64,000 bases of DNA, taken from assembly GCA_026417375.1 (NCBI GenBank), contig JAOADJ010000036.1:186001-250000 (forward strand), read 5' to 3'. Each line of letters begins with the position of its first letter. Within the stretch, counting starts at the first letter, position 1. Below are positions 21,482 to 31,539 of the stretch, in pieces. Below the pieces are notes generated by a model, which was not told where the DNA came from, did no database searches, and saw only the letters and a program-made list of their open reading frames with translations. Made by a program: the position numbers and the translations under genes. The stretch comes from Melioribacteraceae bacterium (GTDB taxonomy: Bacteria > Bacteroidota > Ignavibacteria > Ignavibacteriales > Melioribacteraceae).

Positions 21482-21829
21482 TTATTTACCCGTTACATAT
21501 TTAATAACTTCTACTTTTTCCATTGTTATTAATCCGCCACATTTAGCAGTTTCAAAAAGTTCATGAAGAATTGGTAAAAATTTTTCAATCTTTTCAACTT
21601 CATCAACAATTTCAATAACAATTGGCATATCTTCAGAAAGTCTTAAAATTTTTGAAGTATGAATTCTACTATCTTTTCCAAAACCCATAACACCTTTATA
21701 AACCGTAGCTCCTGCAAGATGAAATTTTTTTGCTTCTTCAACAATAGTTTCATACAAAGTTTTATGACGAATTAAATCAGATTCGCCAATAAAAATTCTG
21801 ATTAACTTTGCTTCTCCTTTGATTTCCAT
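21482..21829 (-). CDS. DUF190 family (PII-like fold) protein
   Basis: 115 aa; AKLIRIFIGESDLIRHKTLYETIVEEAKKFHLAGATVYKGVMGFG. Confidence 0.9.
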   Translation of the reverse strand: MEIKGEAKLIRIFIGESDLIRHKTLYETIVEEAKKFHLAGATVYKGVMGFGKDSRIHTSKILRLSEDMPIVIEIVDEVEKIEKFLPILHELFETAKCGGLITMEKVEVIKYVTGK

Positions 21830-21841
21830 ATTAATTCCAAA

Positions 21842-22219
21842 TTATGAAATGAATTTTGAAATTTTATAAACAACAAATAAAACAATTAAGGTAAGTAACA
21901 CATTAGATAAAATATTAAGACTTGCAAATAAATATTCTCTTTCTTTAAGTAAGTTAATTGTCTCGAAAGAAAAAGTTGAAAATGTTGTAAGTCCACCACA
22001 AAATCCGACAGTTAATAATATTCTTAACTGAGGTGAAATTAATCTATTTTCATTAAAGTAAAACATTACTATTCCAATTATAAAACTACCAAGAACATTT
22101 ACTAATAAAGTTCCATATGGAAAATCTGCTGGCAAAATTTTATAAACAACGTTAGAAGCCCAATATCTTAATATACCGCCAAAACCAGCTCCAATAAAAA
22201 CAATAATATAATTATTCAT
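21842..22219 (-). CDS. crcB: Fluoride efflux channel CrcB/Fluc
   Basis: MNNYIIVFIGAGFGGILRYW...YGTLLVNVLGSFIIG...VGFCGGLTTFSTFSFE; internal ATG at 22219 preferred over 22243 (ORF-track start) because the latter lies in the upstream gene. Confidence 0.93.
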   Translation of the reverse strand: MNNYIIVFIGAGFGGILRYWASNVVYKILPADFPYGTLLVNVLGSFIIGIVMFYFNENRLISPQLRILLTVGFCGGLTTFSTFSFETINLLKEREYLFASLNILSNVLLTLIVLFVVYKISKFIS

Positions 22220-22233
22220 ATTACTCACTTTTT

Positions 22234-23157
22234 TTAATAGCATTTACTTTCGGTATTTGTATTTATCAAATTTACTTCTTCACAAACGCCACATTCAAAT
22301 TGTAAAGTTGTATGTGTAATTTGAAATTTTTCATTTAATTCTTGCTCAATCAAAAGTTGTATTTTTGATGTATCACTTACTTTCATATCATCAACTTCAA
22401 CATGTGCTTCAAAATGTGTTTCAGTATCATTTAATTTCCATAAATGAACATGATGAATATTTTTTACAAGCGGTATTGATTCAACAAAATTTTTAATTTC
22501 ATTTAAATCTGTTTCAGAAGTATTTGACATCATTAATATATCTACAGATTCTTTTACTATTTCATAAGTTTCTTTAAATATATAAATCGAAATTAAAATT
22601 GTTAATAATGGATCGATCCAATAAATCTTGTAAAAAATTATAAATATTGCACCAATTATAACAACAACACTTGATATTGTATCAACCAATAAATGCAAAT
22701 ATGCAGTTTTAATATTTAAATTATTGTGGCTATTTTTTTTCAAAAGTAATGTTGAAAACAAATTAGCAAACAATCCAATTGAAGCAACAATCAGCATAAT
22801 TTCTCCTGTAATTTGTACAGGTGAATAAAATCTATCAATTGCTTCTTTGATTAAAAAAATACTAATTACAATTAATGTGCTTGCGTTAATAATAGCAGCT
22901 AAAATTTCAGCTCTTTTCAGCCCGAAAGTGTATTTAAAAGTTTTTGGTTTTCTACTTAATTTTAATGCAAAATAACTAATGAAAATTGCAACACCATCGC
23001 TAAAATTGTGTAAAGCATCTGAAATTAAAGCTAAACTTCCTGAAATCATTCCCCCGATTATTTGTGAAACAGTAATAAGAAAATTTAAAATGATTACAAA
23101 GAATAACTTTTTTTCTGAATCTATTAAATCATGTTTATGTAAATGATCTTTCGACAT
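22234..23157 (-). CDS. CDF zinc/cation transporter (CzcD-like)
   Basis: 307 aa; His-rich N-terminus HLHKHD, SLALISDALHNFSDG, HLHLLVDTISSVVV-like second metal site, C-terminal HVHLWKLND. Confidence 0.93.
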   Translation of the reverse strand: MSKDHLHKHDLIDSEKKLFFVIILNFLITVSQIIGGMISGSLALISDALHNFSDGVAIFISYFALKLSRKPKTFKYTFGLKRAEILAAIINASTLIVISIFLIKEAIDRFYSPVQITGEIMLIVASIGLFANLFSTLLLKKNSHNNLNIKTAYLHLLVDTISSVVVIIGAIFIIFYKIYWIDPLLTILISIYIFKETYEIVKESVDILMMSNTSETDLNEIKNFVESIPLVKNIHHVHLWKLNDTETHFEAHVEVDDMKVSDTSKIQLLIEQELNEKFQITHTTLQFECGVCEEVNLINTNTESKCY

Positions 23158-23201
23158 TTTTATAACAATATATTTTTATGAACATCAAATAACTTAACTT
23201 T

Positions 23202-24245
23202 TTAAAAATATTTTTTCTTTAACCATAAAGAAACATTAACTAAACTAATTAGTACAGGAACTTCAACAAGAGGACCAATTACAGCAGCAAATGCTTCTCC
23301 ACTATTAATTCCAAAAACTGCAACAGCAACAGCAATTGCTAATTCAAAATTATTACTTGCAGCTGTAAATGACAATGTTGCTGATTTGGAATAACCGGCA
23401 TCAATTTTTTTTGCAAAATAAAATGATATGAAAAACATAATCACAAAATAAAGAAGTAATGGGATAGATATCCTGATTACATCTAAAGGAATTTTAACAA
23501 TATATTCCCCTTTTAATGAAAACATAACTATAATTGTGAATAAAAGAGCAATCAAAGTAATTGGACTAATCTTTGGAATAAATTTAGAATTATACCACTC
23601 TTTACCTTTGTATTTAATCAATGAAATTCTTGTTATTAAGCCAGCAATAAAAGGAATACCTAAGTAAATAAAAACACTTTCAGCAATTTGACTAATAGTA
23701 ATATCAACATTAAATGATTTTATTCCGAACCACTTTGGAAAAACTGATAAAAAAAGAAAAGCATAAATTGAAAAAAATAGTACTTGAAAAATAGAATTAA
23801 ATGCAACAAGTCCGGCAGCATATTCAGTATCACCTTGAGCTAATTCATTCCATACAATAACCATTGCAATACAACGAGCTAAACCAATTAAAATCAATCC
23901 TGCCATATAATCCGGATAATTATATAAGAATGAAATTGCAAGCAAAAACATTAAGATTGGTCCAATAATCCAATTTAAGAAAAGAGACAGGAATAATATT
24001 TTGAAGTTTTTAAATACATCAAATAATTCTTCATATTTAACTTTTGCAAGAGGTGGATACATCATTAAAATAAGTCCAATAGCAATAGGAATGTTCGTTG
24101 TACCACTTTGGAATTGATTCCAGAAGGCAACAATTTTTGGGAAAAAATATCCGGAGATAACACCCAAAAACATTGCAGTAAAAATCCATAGAGTCAAATA
24201 ACGGTCTAAAAAGGAAAGTTTTTTTGAGATAGAATTCATATGCAT
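23202..24245 (-). CDS. ACR3-family arsenite efflux permease
   Basis: 347 aa; [83 protein letters not shown]. Confidence 0.93.
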   Translation of the reverse strand: MHMNSISKKLSFLDRYLTLWIFTAMFLGVISGYFFPKIVAFWNQFQSGTTNIPIAIGLILMMYPPLAKVKYEELFDVFKNFKILFLSLFLNWIIGPILMFLLAISFLYNYPDYMAGLILIGLARCIAMVIVWNELAQGDTEYAAGLVAFNSIFQVLFFSIYAFLFLSVFPKWFGIKSFNVDITISQIAESVFIYLGIPFIAGLITRISLIKYKGKEWYNSKFIPKISPITLIALLFTIIVMFSLKGEYIVKIPLDVIRISIPLLLYFVIMFFISFYFAKKIDAGYSKSATLSFTAASNNFELAIAVAVAVFGINSGEAFAAVIGPLVEVPVLISLVNVSLWLKKKYF

Positions 24246-24422
24246 TTATATTTTTTTAGACAAAATATTTGATGTTAACTTATACAATAATTTATAATTA
24301 ATGAAATATAATATGATTTATTTAATGAATAAGTTAATAAGAAAGAAAAGGATAAAATTCTTCAGGAAGATTTTAAGTGATTAAAAAAGAGGAAAAAGTT
24401 TGAGATTATAAAATTTTATTTG

Positions 24423-24496
24423 TGGGCCCAGAAGGACTTGAACCTCCGACCCGCTGATTATGAGTCAGCTGCTCTAACCAACTGAGCTATGGGCCC
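24423..24496 (-). tRNA. tRNA with CAU anticodon; C4-G69/C5-G68 pairs favour tRNA-Ile2 (lysidine-modified) over elongator Met
   Basis: Minus strand GGGCCCATAGCTCAGTTGGTTAGAGCAGCTGACTCATAATCAGCGGGTCGGAGGTTCAAGTCCTTCTGGGCCCA, full cloverleaf, 7-bp acceptor GGGCCCA/TGGGCCC, anticodon loop CTCATAA; no encoded CCA. Confidence 0.95.
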
Positions 24497-24550
24497 ATCA
24501 AATCAAAATTTGCGTGCCAAAAATAGACTTTTATAAAAAGTTATGCAAAT

Positions 24551-25495
24551 CTATTTATATAATTTTTCAAAATATTTTATTGTTTCTTTCAATCCTTCAT
24601 CTAATTCATAACTTGGAGAAAAATTTAATTCATTTTTTGTTTCATCAATTGATGCTAAACTATGTTTTATATCTCCTAATCTCTCAGGTTGATATTCAAT
24701 TTCACTTTTTGAATTTAGTTCTTCAATTATTTTTTTGGCAATTTGATTTATTGTAATTGCATTGCCTCTTGCAACATTAAAAACCCCATTTGCTTTTTCG
24801 TTAGTTGCTGCAAGTACATTAGCTTTAACTACATCTTTTACATAAATAAAATCACGTGTTTGTTCACCATCTCCATATATTGTAATTTTTTCATTTCTTA
24901 AAGCTTTTGAAATAAAAATTGGTATAGCAGCAGCATATTGACTTTTTGGATCCTGACGCGGTCCGAAAACATTAAAATATCTTAATGAAACAGTTCCAAG
25001 ATTAAATTTTTGAAAATATTCTTGCAAAAGTTTTTCACCTTCTAATTTCGTTTCTGCATAAGGTGTTTTAGGTTCTGGTTTCATTGATATTCTTTTTGGT
25101 GATTCAGGATTATCACCATAAATTGCAGCAGAACTACTAAATACAACTTTTTTTACGTTATATTCTTTTGAAGCTTCTAAGATATTTATTGTACCTAAAA
25201 CATTTATTTCATAACACTCTTCTGGTTTCAAAACTGATTCAGGTACAGAAACTAATGCTGCAAGATGATGTATATAATCTGTATTTTTTAAAACATTAAA
25301 AACTAAATCTTTATCTGTAACACTTCCAAAATGAAAATTTACATCTGGGAATATTTTAACATTTTCTTCAAAACCAGATCTTAAATTATCTATAACGTGA
25401 ACTTCTGCATTTTGATTTAACCAATATTCAACAATGTGACTACCAATAAAGCCGGCTCCCCCAGTTACAACTATTTTAGTTTTCATTAAATTCAT
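24551..25495 (-). CDS. NAD-dependent nucleotide-sugar epimerase/dehydratase (GalE-like)
   Basis: 314 aa; VTGGAGFIGSHIVEYW, SSSAAIYGDNPESPK, PYAETKLEGEKL (YxxxK), RYFNVFGPRQDPKS. Confidence 0.92.
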   Translation of the reverse strand: MNLMKTKIVVTGGAGFIGSHIVEYWLNQNAEVHVIDNLRSGFEENVKIFPDVNFHFGSVTDKDLVFNVLKNTDYIHHLAALVSVPESVLKPEECYEINVLGTINILEASKEYNVKKVVFSSSAAIYGDNPESPKRISMKPEPKTPYAETKLEGEKLLQEYFQKFNLGTVSLRYFNVFGPRQDPKSQYAAAIPIFISKALRNEKITIYGDGEQTRDFIYVKDVVKANVLAATNEKANGVFNVARGNAITINQIAKKIIEELNSKSEIEYQPERLGDIKHSLASIDETKNELNFSPSYELDEGLKETIKYFEKLYK

Positions 25496-26339
25496 TCTCT
25501 AAATATTCTTGAACTATTTTAATATCATCTTTGCTCGTTAAATCCGGTACATGCTCTTTAAGGGGATAGCAATAAAGTGATTTTGGATTTTCATTAATCA
25601 TCATCTTAATTGAAGTCGGCAACTCTTTTTCATTTCGTTGACTTAATGGTGTAATTTTTAAGTAAGGCAATATCAAATCATAGCTGAACATAAAAATATT
25701 CATACTTACACCAATAACTCCATCACTTGAAGTTGCATTCTTTACCTGTTCTTCTGAAGGTTTTTCCAAAATATCAACTAAATAATTTTCATCATCCTTT
25801 AAAGTTACAGCAAAACTTGAAACACGAGATTTTTCAAATTTTAATCCTTCACGATTATAATCAATCAATGCATTCTTGTGTTCTGAATGAATTAATATGT
25901 TCATCGCATTTTGTGAATAAAGATTATCACTGTTTGTCATTAAAAATTTTTCGCCTTTCCAATCCTCTCTTGAAAGAAGAGCTTCCAATAACGCATCTGC
26001 TGTTCCAAGTGGCTTTTGTCTTCCTTCTGGAATTTTTTGATAAGCATAGGAAATTTTAATTTCTTTTAACCAATTTTCATTTATTATTGAATCATAATAT
26101 TCTTTAATTGAATTATCTTTTTCACTAATTACAATTGTTATATCGTTTATTCCGGTTTTCTTTGCATTCATAATCAAATAATCTAGAAATGGTCTTCCCT
26201 CTTTACCAATTCTTATCATTGATTTAGGTTTATTCTTAGCATCTGCTAAAGATGGATCGTTTAACAATTGTTCTTGTTCTAAAGATTTCTTCATTCTTGA
26301 AGAAACACCACCTGCGAGAATTACAAGTTTGTTAATCAT
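25476..26339 (-). CDS. NDP-sugar nucleotidyltransferase-like protein
   Basis: 287 aa; LVILAGGVSSRMKKS, FLMTNSDNLYS, overlaps flanking genes. Confidence 0.85.
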   Translation of the reverse strand: MINKLVILAGGVSSRMKKSLEQEQLLNDPSLADAKNKPKSMIRIGKEGRPFLDYLIMNAKKTGINDITIVISEKDNSIKEYYDSIINENWLKEIKISYAYQKIPEGRQKPLGTADALLEALLSREDWKGEKFLMTNSDNLYSQNAMNILIHSEHKNALIDYNREGLKFEKSRVSSFAVTLKDDENYLVDILEKPSEEQVKNATSSDGVIGVSMNIFMFSYDLILPYLKITPLSQRNEKELPTSIKMMINENPKSLYCYPLKEHVPDLTSKDDIKIVQEYLENEFNEN

Positions 26340-27408
26340 ATTCTGTTATTGTTCCTTTATCTGTTTTAATTAACCAAGTTCGATGTGTTATTTTTTTTAA
26401 TTCTTCAATTATTTTTTCAGAGTTTTTAGGTGCATATGCAAACATACAACCTCCGCCGCCACTACCATTTATTTTTGCACCTAATGCACCATGATTCAAA
26501 GCTATTTCAATCATTTTATCAATTTTATTTGTCGAGATTTGTAATACATCTTTTAATATTTTCTGATGTTCATTTAACAAATTTCCAATTCTAATTTTAT
26601 TAATTTCATTCGCTGTTAATACTTTTTCAGCTTCGAATGTAATATCTCTATTTCTTAAAGTTCCATTTAATAATTCAAATTGATCTTCACTTATTTCATA
26701 TTTATATCGTTCTAAATCTTCAATCGAAATTTTTTGCAAATCGAAATCATCAAATTTATTTTTTAATTTATTTACGGCATCAGTAACATTATTTTTTACG
26801 CGAGAAAGAATAAATTTTGTATCCTTTGGTTCTTCCGAATCAGCTAAAATAAAATCTCCCAATTCAGCATTAATTTTTTTTACCTTGATACATGGAGTAG
26901 TTTGGAGCCAGATTATATTTCCAATTGAAGTAGAATAATGATCCATCATTCCACCGGGTTCATTAAATTCTAAAACTTCCGATTCATAAGCTAAATATGC
27001 AATTTCTTCTGGTGTTAATTTTATTTTTTGATTTGATATTTTGATTAAAAAATTAAACCATGCTACTACTAATGCCGAAGAACTTGAAGTGCCACTATTT
27101 ATAGGAATATCTCCAAAAATTTCAATATCAAATCCTTGTGAAAATTCAAATCCTTTTCTTTTTAATACATTTATAGAACTTCTTAAGTAATCTTTTTCAT
27201 TTAAGTAATTGATATTTTCAGATAAATTTATTTCATCAGTTGAATTCAAATTATTGAATTTAATTTTTAAAATATTATCATTTCTTTCAGTAGCCTTAAT
27301 ATTAATTCTTTTATTAATAGCTGCAGCAATTACCGGCAAACCTAAATAATCTTGATGTTCCCCAAATAAACAAATTCTTCCAGGTGTTGAAATTTTTAAA
27401 ACACTCAA
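26332..27408 (-). CDS. GHMP-family sugar kinase (galactokinase-like)
   Basis: 358 aa; STPGRICLFGEHQDYLGLPVIAAAI, PINSGTSSSSALVVAW, AKINGSGGGGCMFAYAP. Confidence 0.88.
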   Translation of the reverse strand: MSVLKISTPGRICLFGEHQDYLGLPVIAAAINKRINIKATERNDNILKIKFNNLNSTDEINLSENINYLNEKDYLRSSINVLKRKGFEFSQGFDIEIFGDIPINSGTSSSSALVVAWFNFLIKISNQKIKLTPEEIAYLAYESEVLEFNEPGGMMDHYSTSIGNIIWLQTTPCIKVKKINAELGDFILADSEEPKDTKFILSRVKNNVTDAVNKLKNKFDDFDLQKISIEDLERYKYEISEDQFELLNGTLRNRDITFEAEKVLTANEINKIRIGNLLNEHQKILKDVLQISTNKIDKMIEIALNHGALGAKINGSGGGGCMFAYAPKNSEKIIEELKKITHRTWLIKTDKGTITEYD

Positions 27409-27525
27409 AAATCCCTCAGAATTTTTTTTGCAAATTTATGAAAATGAAATTGTAATAATAAAATTTTCTTTTATAAAACTTACAGTTTCTTTAAGTTACA
27501 AATAAAAAATATAATTGGTGAATTA

Positions 27526-29322
27526 ATGCAGTTACATTTAATTGATTGGATAATAGTAGTTGTTTCTTTAATTATTTGTTTTTTCCCGGCATTATTTTTT
27601 GCGAAAAGATCTAAAAAAAACACTTCAGAATTTTTTGCTTCTGGTCGTTCAGTTCCATGGTGGCTTGCAGGTTTTTCAATGGTTGCAACAACCTTTAGCA
27701 GCGATACTCCAAATTTAGTTACTGATATTGTTCGTAGAAATGGTGTAGCAGGAAATTGGGTTTGGTGGGCTTTTACTTTAACTGGTTTATTAACTGTTTT
27801 CTTTTATGCTAAACTTTGGAGAAGATCCGGAGTTTTAACCGATTTAGAATTTTATGAAGTTCGCTATTCCGGTAAAGCTGCAAGTTTTGTTCGTGGGTTT
27901 CGTTCAATTTATTTAGGTTTTTTCTTTAATGTTATGATTATGGCTACTGTAAATTTAGCTGCTTGCAAAATTGCAGGAATTTTATTTGGGTTTGAACGAT
28001 GGCAAACTTTATTATTTGTTGGATTACTTAACGTAATTTTTGCAACTCATTCTGGTTTGTGGGGAGTTTTGGTAATAGATTTTGTTCAATTCTTAATTAT
28101 GATGACATCAGTAATTGCTGCCGCTTATTTTGCTGTTTCTTTACCACAGGTTGGTGGACTTTCAGGTTTAGTTGAAAAAGTTACAAACTTAAGTCAAACA
28201 ACAGGAATTAATTATTTAAATTTTTTACCCGACTTTACAAACAACTGGGATATAGCAATTGCAATTTTTATAATGCCAATTGCAATTCAGTGGTGGTCTG
28301 TTTGGTATCCTGGTGCTGAACCGGGCGGCGGAAGTTATATTGCTCAAAGAATGTTAGCTTCTAAATCAGAAAAAGATTCTCTCGGAGCTGTTTTATTTTT
28401 TAATCTTGCACATTATGTTTTAAGACCCTGGCCATGGATTTTAGTTGCTCTTTCTTCTTTAATTGTTTTTCCAAATTTATCTGATATTCAAAAAGCTTTT
28501 CCACACTTGGATGCAAGTTTAATTAATCATGATATTGCATATCCCGCAATGCTTAAATTTTTACCAATTGGATATTTAGGTTTAATAATTGGTGGATTAA
28601 TTGCAGCTAATTCGTCAACTATTTTAACTCATTTGAATTGGGGAGCTTCATATTTAGTACATGATTTCTACAGAAGATTTATTAATTCTAATGCTGATGA
28701 AAAGCATTATGTTTTTGCCGGAAGAGTTGCAACTGTAATTCTGTTTATTTTTTCATCATTATTAGTTTTCTTTTTAGAGAGTGCAAAAGACGCTTTTGAT
28801 ATTATTCTTCAAATTGGTGCTGGGACTGGTTTATTATATTTACTTCGTTGGTATTGGTGGAGAATTAATGCTTGGAGTGAAGTTGCTGCAATGATAAGTT
28901 CATTTTTTATTTCAATTGTTTTTCTTGTATTAAATAAAAATGGAATTACTATCTCAACTCATTTAGCATTAATAATAACTGTTTTATTTACTTCAATTTG
29001 TTGGATAACTGTTTCATTATTAACTAAACCGACAGATGAAAAAGTTTTAATTGAATTCTACAAAAAAGTTAAACCAATTGGACCAGGTTGGAATTACATT
29101 AAAAATAAAATTTCAAATGATTCTATGAACGGAGAAATTTTCTCAGAAAACATTCCATTAAATTTGCTTGGATGGATAACCGGTACAATTACAATTTGGT
29201 CATCATTATTTACGATTGGAAATTTTCTATATGGAAGAATAGAAATGGGATTTATTTTACTAAGCATATTTATAATAAGTGGTTTGATTTTATTAAACGT
29301 AGTTAAAAAAGTTTGGATATAA
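27526..29322 (+). CDS. Sodium:solute symporter (SSF family)
   Basis: 598 aa multi-TM; FFASGRSVPWWLAGFSMVATTFSSDTPNLVTDIV, GGLIAANSSTILTHLNWGASYLVHDFYRR. Confidence 0.92.
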   Translation: MQLHLIDWIIVVVSLIICFFPALFFAKRSKKNTSEFFASGRSVPWWLAGFSMVATTFSSDTPNLVTDIVRRNGVAGNWVWWAFTLTGLLTVFFYAKLWRRSGVLTDLEFYEVRYSGKAASFVRGFRSIYLGFFFNVMIMATVNLAACKIAGILFGFERWQTLLFVGLLNVIFATHSGLWGVLVIDFVQFLIMMTSVIAAAYFAVSLPQVGGLSGLVEKVTNLSQTTGINYLNFLPDFTNNWDIAIAIFIMPIAIQWWSVWYPGAEPGGGSYIAQRMLASKSEKDSLGAVLFFNLAHYVLRPWPWILVALSSLIVFPNLSDIQKAFPHLDASLINHDIAYPAMLKFLPIGYLGLIIGGLIAANSSTILTHLNWGASYLVHDFYRRFINSNADEKHYVFAGRVATVILFIFSSLLVFFLESAKDAFDIILQIGAGTGLLYLLRWYWWRINAWSEVAAMISSFFISIVFLVLNKNGITISTHLALIITVLFTSICWITVSLLTKPTDEKVLIEFYKKVKPIGPGWNYIKNKISNDSMNGEIFSENIPLNLLGWITGTITIWSSLFTIGNFLYGRIEMGFILLSIFIISGLILLNVVKKVWI

Positions 29323-29324
29323 TA

Positions 29325-29357
29325 TTTGTCATCCTTCAATTAAGAAAGGATGACAAA
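29325..29357. terminator. Hairpin between convergent SSF symporter and yebC genes
   Basis: TTTGTCATCCTT - CAATTAAGA - AAGGATGACAAA, 12-bp perfect stem; no long U tract on either side. Confidence 0.55.
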
Positions 29358-29363
29358 ATAAAT

Positions 29364-30074
29364 TTATTGCATATTGTGATGAACCGCTTGAACATCATCA
29401 TCTTCTTCAAGCACTTCTAAAAGTTCATTAACTTCTTTTTGTTGTTCTTCTGTTAACTCTTTATATGTATTAGGAATATATTGAATTTCAGTTGCGTTAA
29501 TTTCAATGTTTCTTTCTTCTAAAGCTTTTTGCATTGTTCCAAAATCTTGGAAAGCTGTATAAATGTAAATGAATTCATCATCATGAGAAAGTTCATCTAG
29601 ACCAAAATCAATCATTTCCAGTTCGAATGATTCAATATCTGAAACAGCATTTTTAGAAATTTTTATTAATCCCTTTTTTTCAAACATAAAAGCAATTGAA
29701 CCAGCATTACCCAATGAACCTTCATGTTTTCTGAAATGATGACGTACATTTGCCACTGTTCTTGTAGGATTATCGGTTGCGGTTTCTACTAAAATTGCAA
29801 CTCCATGAGGACCAAATCCTTCATAAATTATTTCCTGGTAACCAGTTGTATCTTTTGAAGAAGCTCTTTTAATTGCAGCTTCAACCCGATCTTTTGGCAT
29901 GTTAACGCTTTTAGCATTTTGTATTGCAATTCTTAATTTTGAATTAGATTTTGGATCTGGTCCACCAGCTTTAACAGCAATTTCAATATCTTTTCTTACA
30001 CGATTAAATGCTTTGGACATTTTTGCATATCGTGCAAACATTTTGTGTTTTCTTGTTTCAAAAATTCTTCCCAT
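29364..30074 (-). CDS. YebC/PmpR family protein
   Basis: 236 aa; MGRIFETRKHKMFARYAKMSKAFNRVRKDI (variant start), IYEGFGPHGVAILVETATDNPTRTVANVRHHFRKHEGSLG. Confidence 0.95.
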   Translation of the reverse strand: MGRIFETRKHKMFARYAKMSKAFNRVRKDIEIAVKAGGPDPKSNSKLRIAIQNAKSVNMPKDRVEAAIKRASSKDTTGYQEIIYEGFGPHGVAILVETATDNPTRTVANVRHHFRKHEGSLGNAGSIAFMFEKKGLIKISKNAVSDIESFELEMIDFGLDELSHDDEFIYIYTAFQDFGTMQKALEERNIEINATEIQYIPNTYKELTEEQQKEVNELLEVLEEDDDVQAVHHNMQ

Positions 30075-30182
30075 ATCTTTTCCACTTTTTTAATTTTTAT
30101 ATACAAATTTATAAATAAGGTTTGAATATCTAAAATGAAATGATTTATTTTAGTTTATCAAAAGAAAAATTGTGGAGTTAAT

Positions 30183-31451
30183 GTGAGTGCAAAATTTAAT
30201 TTCAAAGATGAAATCCAAAAAATGAAAATTGGCTTTCATTCATCTTTTTGGGTTGCAAATGGAATGGAACTATTTGAACGCCTTGCATACTATGGACAAC
30301 AAATTGTATTTATGATTTATCTTAGAAATAATTTAGGATTTTCTGAATCTGAAGCTGGACAACTTTCTGGCATTTTTGGTGGATTAATTTATTTGCTCCC
30401 AATTATTGGTGGTTCTTTAGCAGATAAATGGGGATTTAAAAATGCTTTCAGTGTGGCATTTTCAATTTTAGGTTTAGGTTATTTTCTTATAGGTTCTGTT
30501 GGAATGAATCTTTTTGCCGATTTGTATGGAGCAACAGATAAGTATTTATTACTAATGCTATTTCTGATTTTTACAGCTTTCGGAGGTTCGTTCATTAAAC
30601 CATCAGTTTTGGGTTCTGTAGCTGTAGGATCAAGTAAAGATGTTAAATCATTAGGATTTGCAATTTATTATTGGCTTGTTAATGCTGGTGCAATGATAGG
30701 TCCAACAATCGCATATTTTGTAAGAGATTCTTATGGAAATCAGTTTGTTTATTTAGTTTCATCTATAAGTTGTTTTTTAATGTTAATTATTAACTTATTA
30801 TTTTATAAAGAGTTACAAACTGAAACATCAAAAAATAATAATTCATTTATAACTATTTTTTCAAATCTTATTGCTGTATTGAAAAACTTTAAATTCATGA
30901 TTTTTCTTGTAATTTATTCACTCTATTGGATAATTTTCTGGCAGGAATTTATAATTGTTCCATATTATATTACAGATTTTATTGACAAAAATGCTCCTTA
31001 CGAAATAATTCAATCTTGGGCGGGGGCTGGAGCAATTATTTTATTTCAAATTCCTTTAAATAGAATTACTAAAAATCTTACACCTCAAAATGCAATTTTA
31101 AGTGGCTTTGCAATTTCAAGCTTAATTTGGATAATTATTGGTATATATCCATCAATCCCAACAATTGTAGCTGGTATAATTGCATTTGCAATTGGTGAAA
31201 TGATACAAGCGCCAAGGTATTATGAATATATTTCCGAAATTGCTCCCAAAGGACAACAAGGTTTATATCAAGGTTATGCATTTTTACCTATTGCAATTGC
31301 AAGATTTGTAGGTGATCCCTTTGGTGGTTGGATTTATCAAACAGCAAAGGAAGCAAATTCTCCTGAATTAGTTTGGTATTCTATGATTGGTATTGGATTA
31401 TTAGCAACTTTATTGATGTATTTATATAATCGATTTTTAGCAAAAATGTAG
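30183..31451 (+). CDS. POT/PTR2-family MFS transporter
   Basis: 422 aa, GTG start; ELFERLAYYGQQ (ExxERxxYYG) motif, 12-TM-like pattern. Confidence 0.88.
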   Translation: MSAKFNFKDEIQKMKIGFHSSFWVANGMELFERLAYYGQQIVFMIYLRNNLGFSESEAGQLSGIFGGLIYLLPIIGGSLADKWGFKNAFSVAFSILGLGYFLIGSVGMNLFADLYGATDKYLLLMLFLIFTAFGGSFIKPSVLGSVAVGSSKDVKSLGFAIYYWLVNAGAMIGPTIAYFVRDSYGNQFVYLVSSISCFLMLIINLLFYKELQTETSKNNNSFITIFSNLIAVLKNFKFMIFLVIYSLYWIIFWQEFIIVPYYITDFIDKNAPYEIIQSWAGAGAIILFQIPLNRITKNLTPQNAILSGFAISSLIWIIIGIYPSIPTIVAGIIAFAIGEMIQAPRYYEYISEIAPKGQQGLYQGYAFLPIAIARFVGDPFGGWIYQTAKEANSPELVWYSMIGIGLLATLLMYLYNRFLAKM

Positions 31452-31483
31452 AACCAGCCTTTAGTGAAAATCCAAATTTTAAT

Positions 31484-31511
31484 AAAAAAACCGCATTAAT
31501 TGCGGTTTTTT
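31484..31511. terminator. Bidirectional intrinsic terminator
   Basis: AAAAAAACCGCA-TTAAT-TGCGGTTTTTT between convergent POT transporter and LacI-type regulator. Confidence 0.9.
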
Positions 31512-31539
31512 ATTTCTAAAAAAGTAAATTTCTGATTTT

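Noticed and set aside
22220-23200. Possible fluoride riboswitch or arsR operator near crcB/ACR3
   Set aside because: crcB overlaps the upstream CDF gene so no leader exists, and no recognisable riboswitch core was seen upstream of the cluster.
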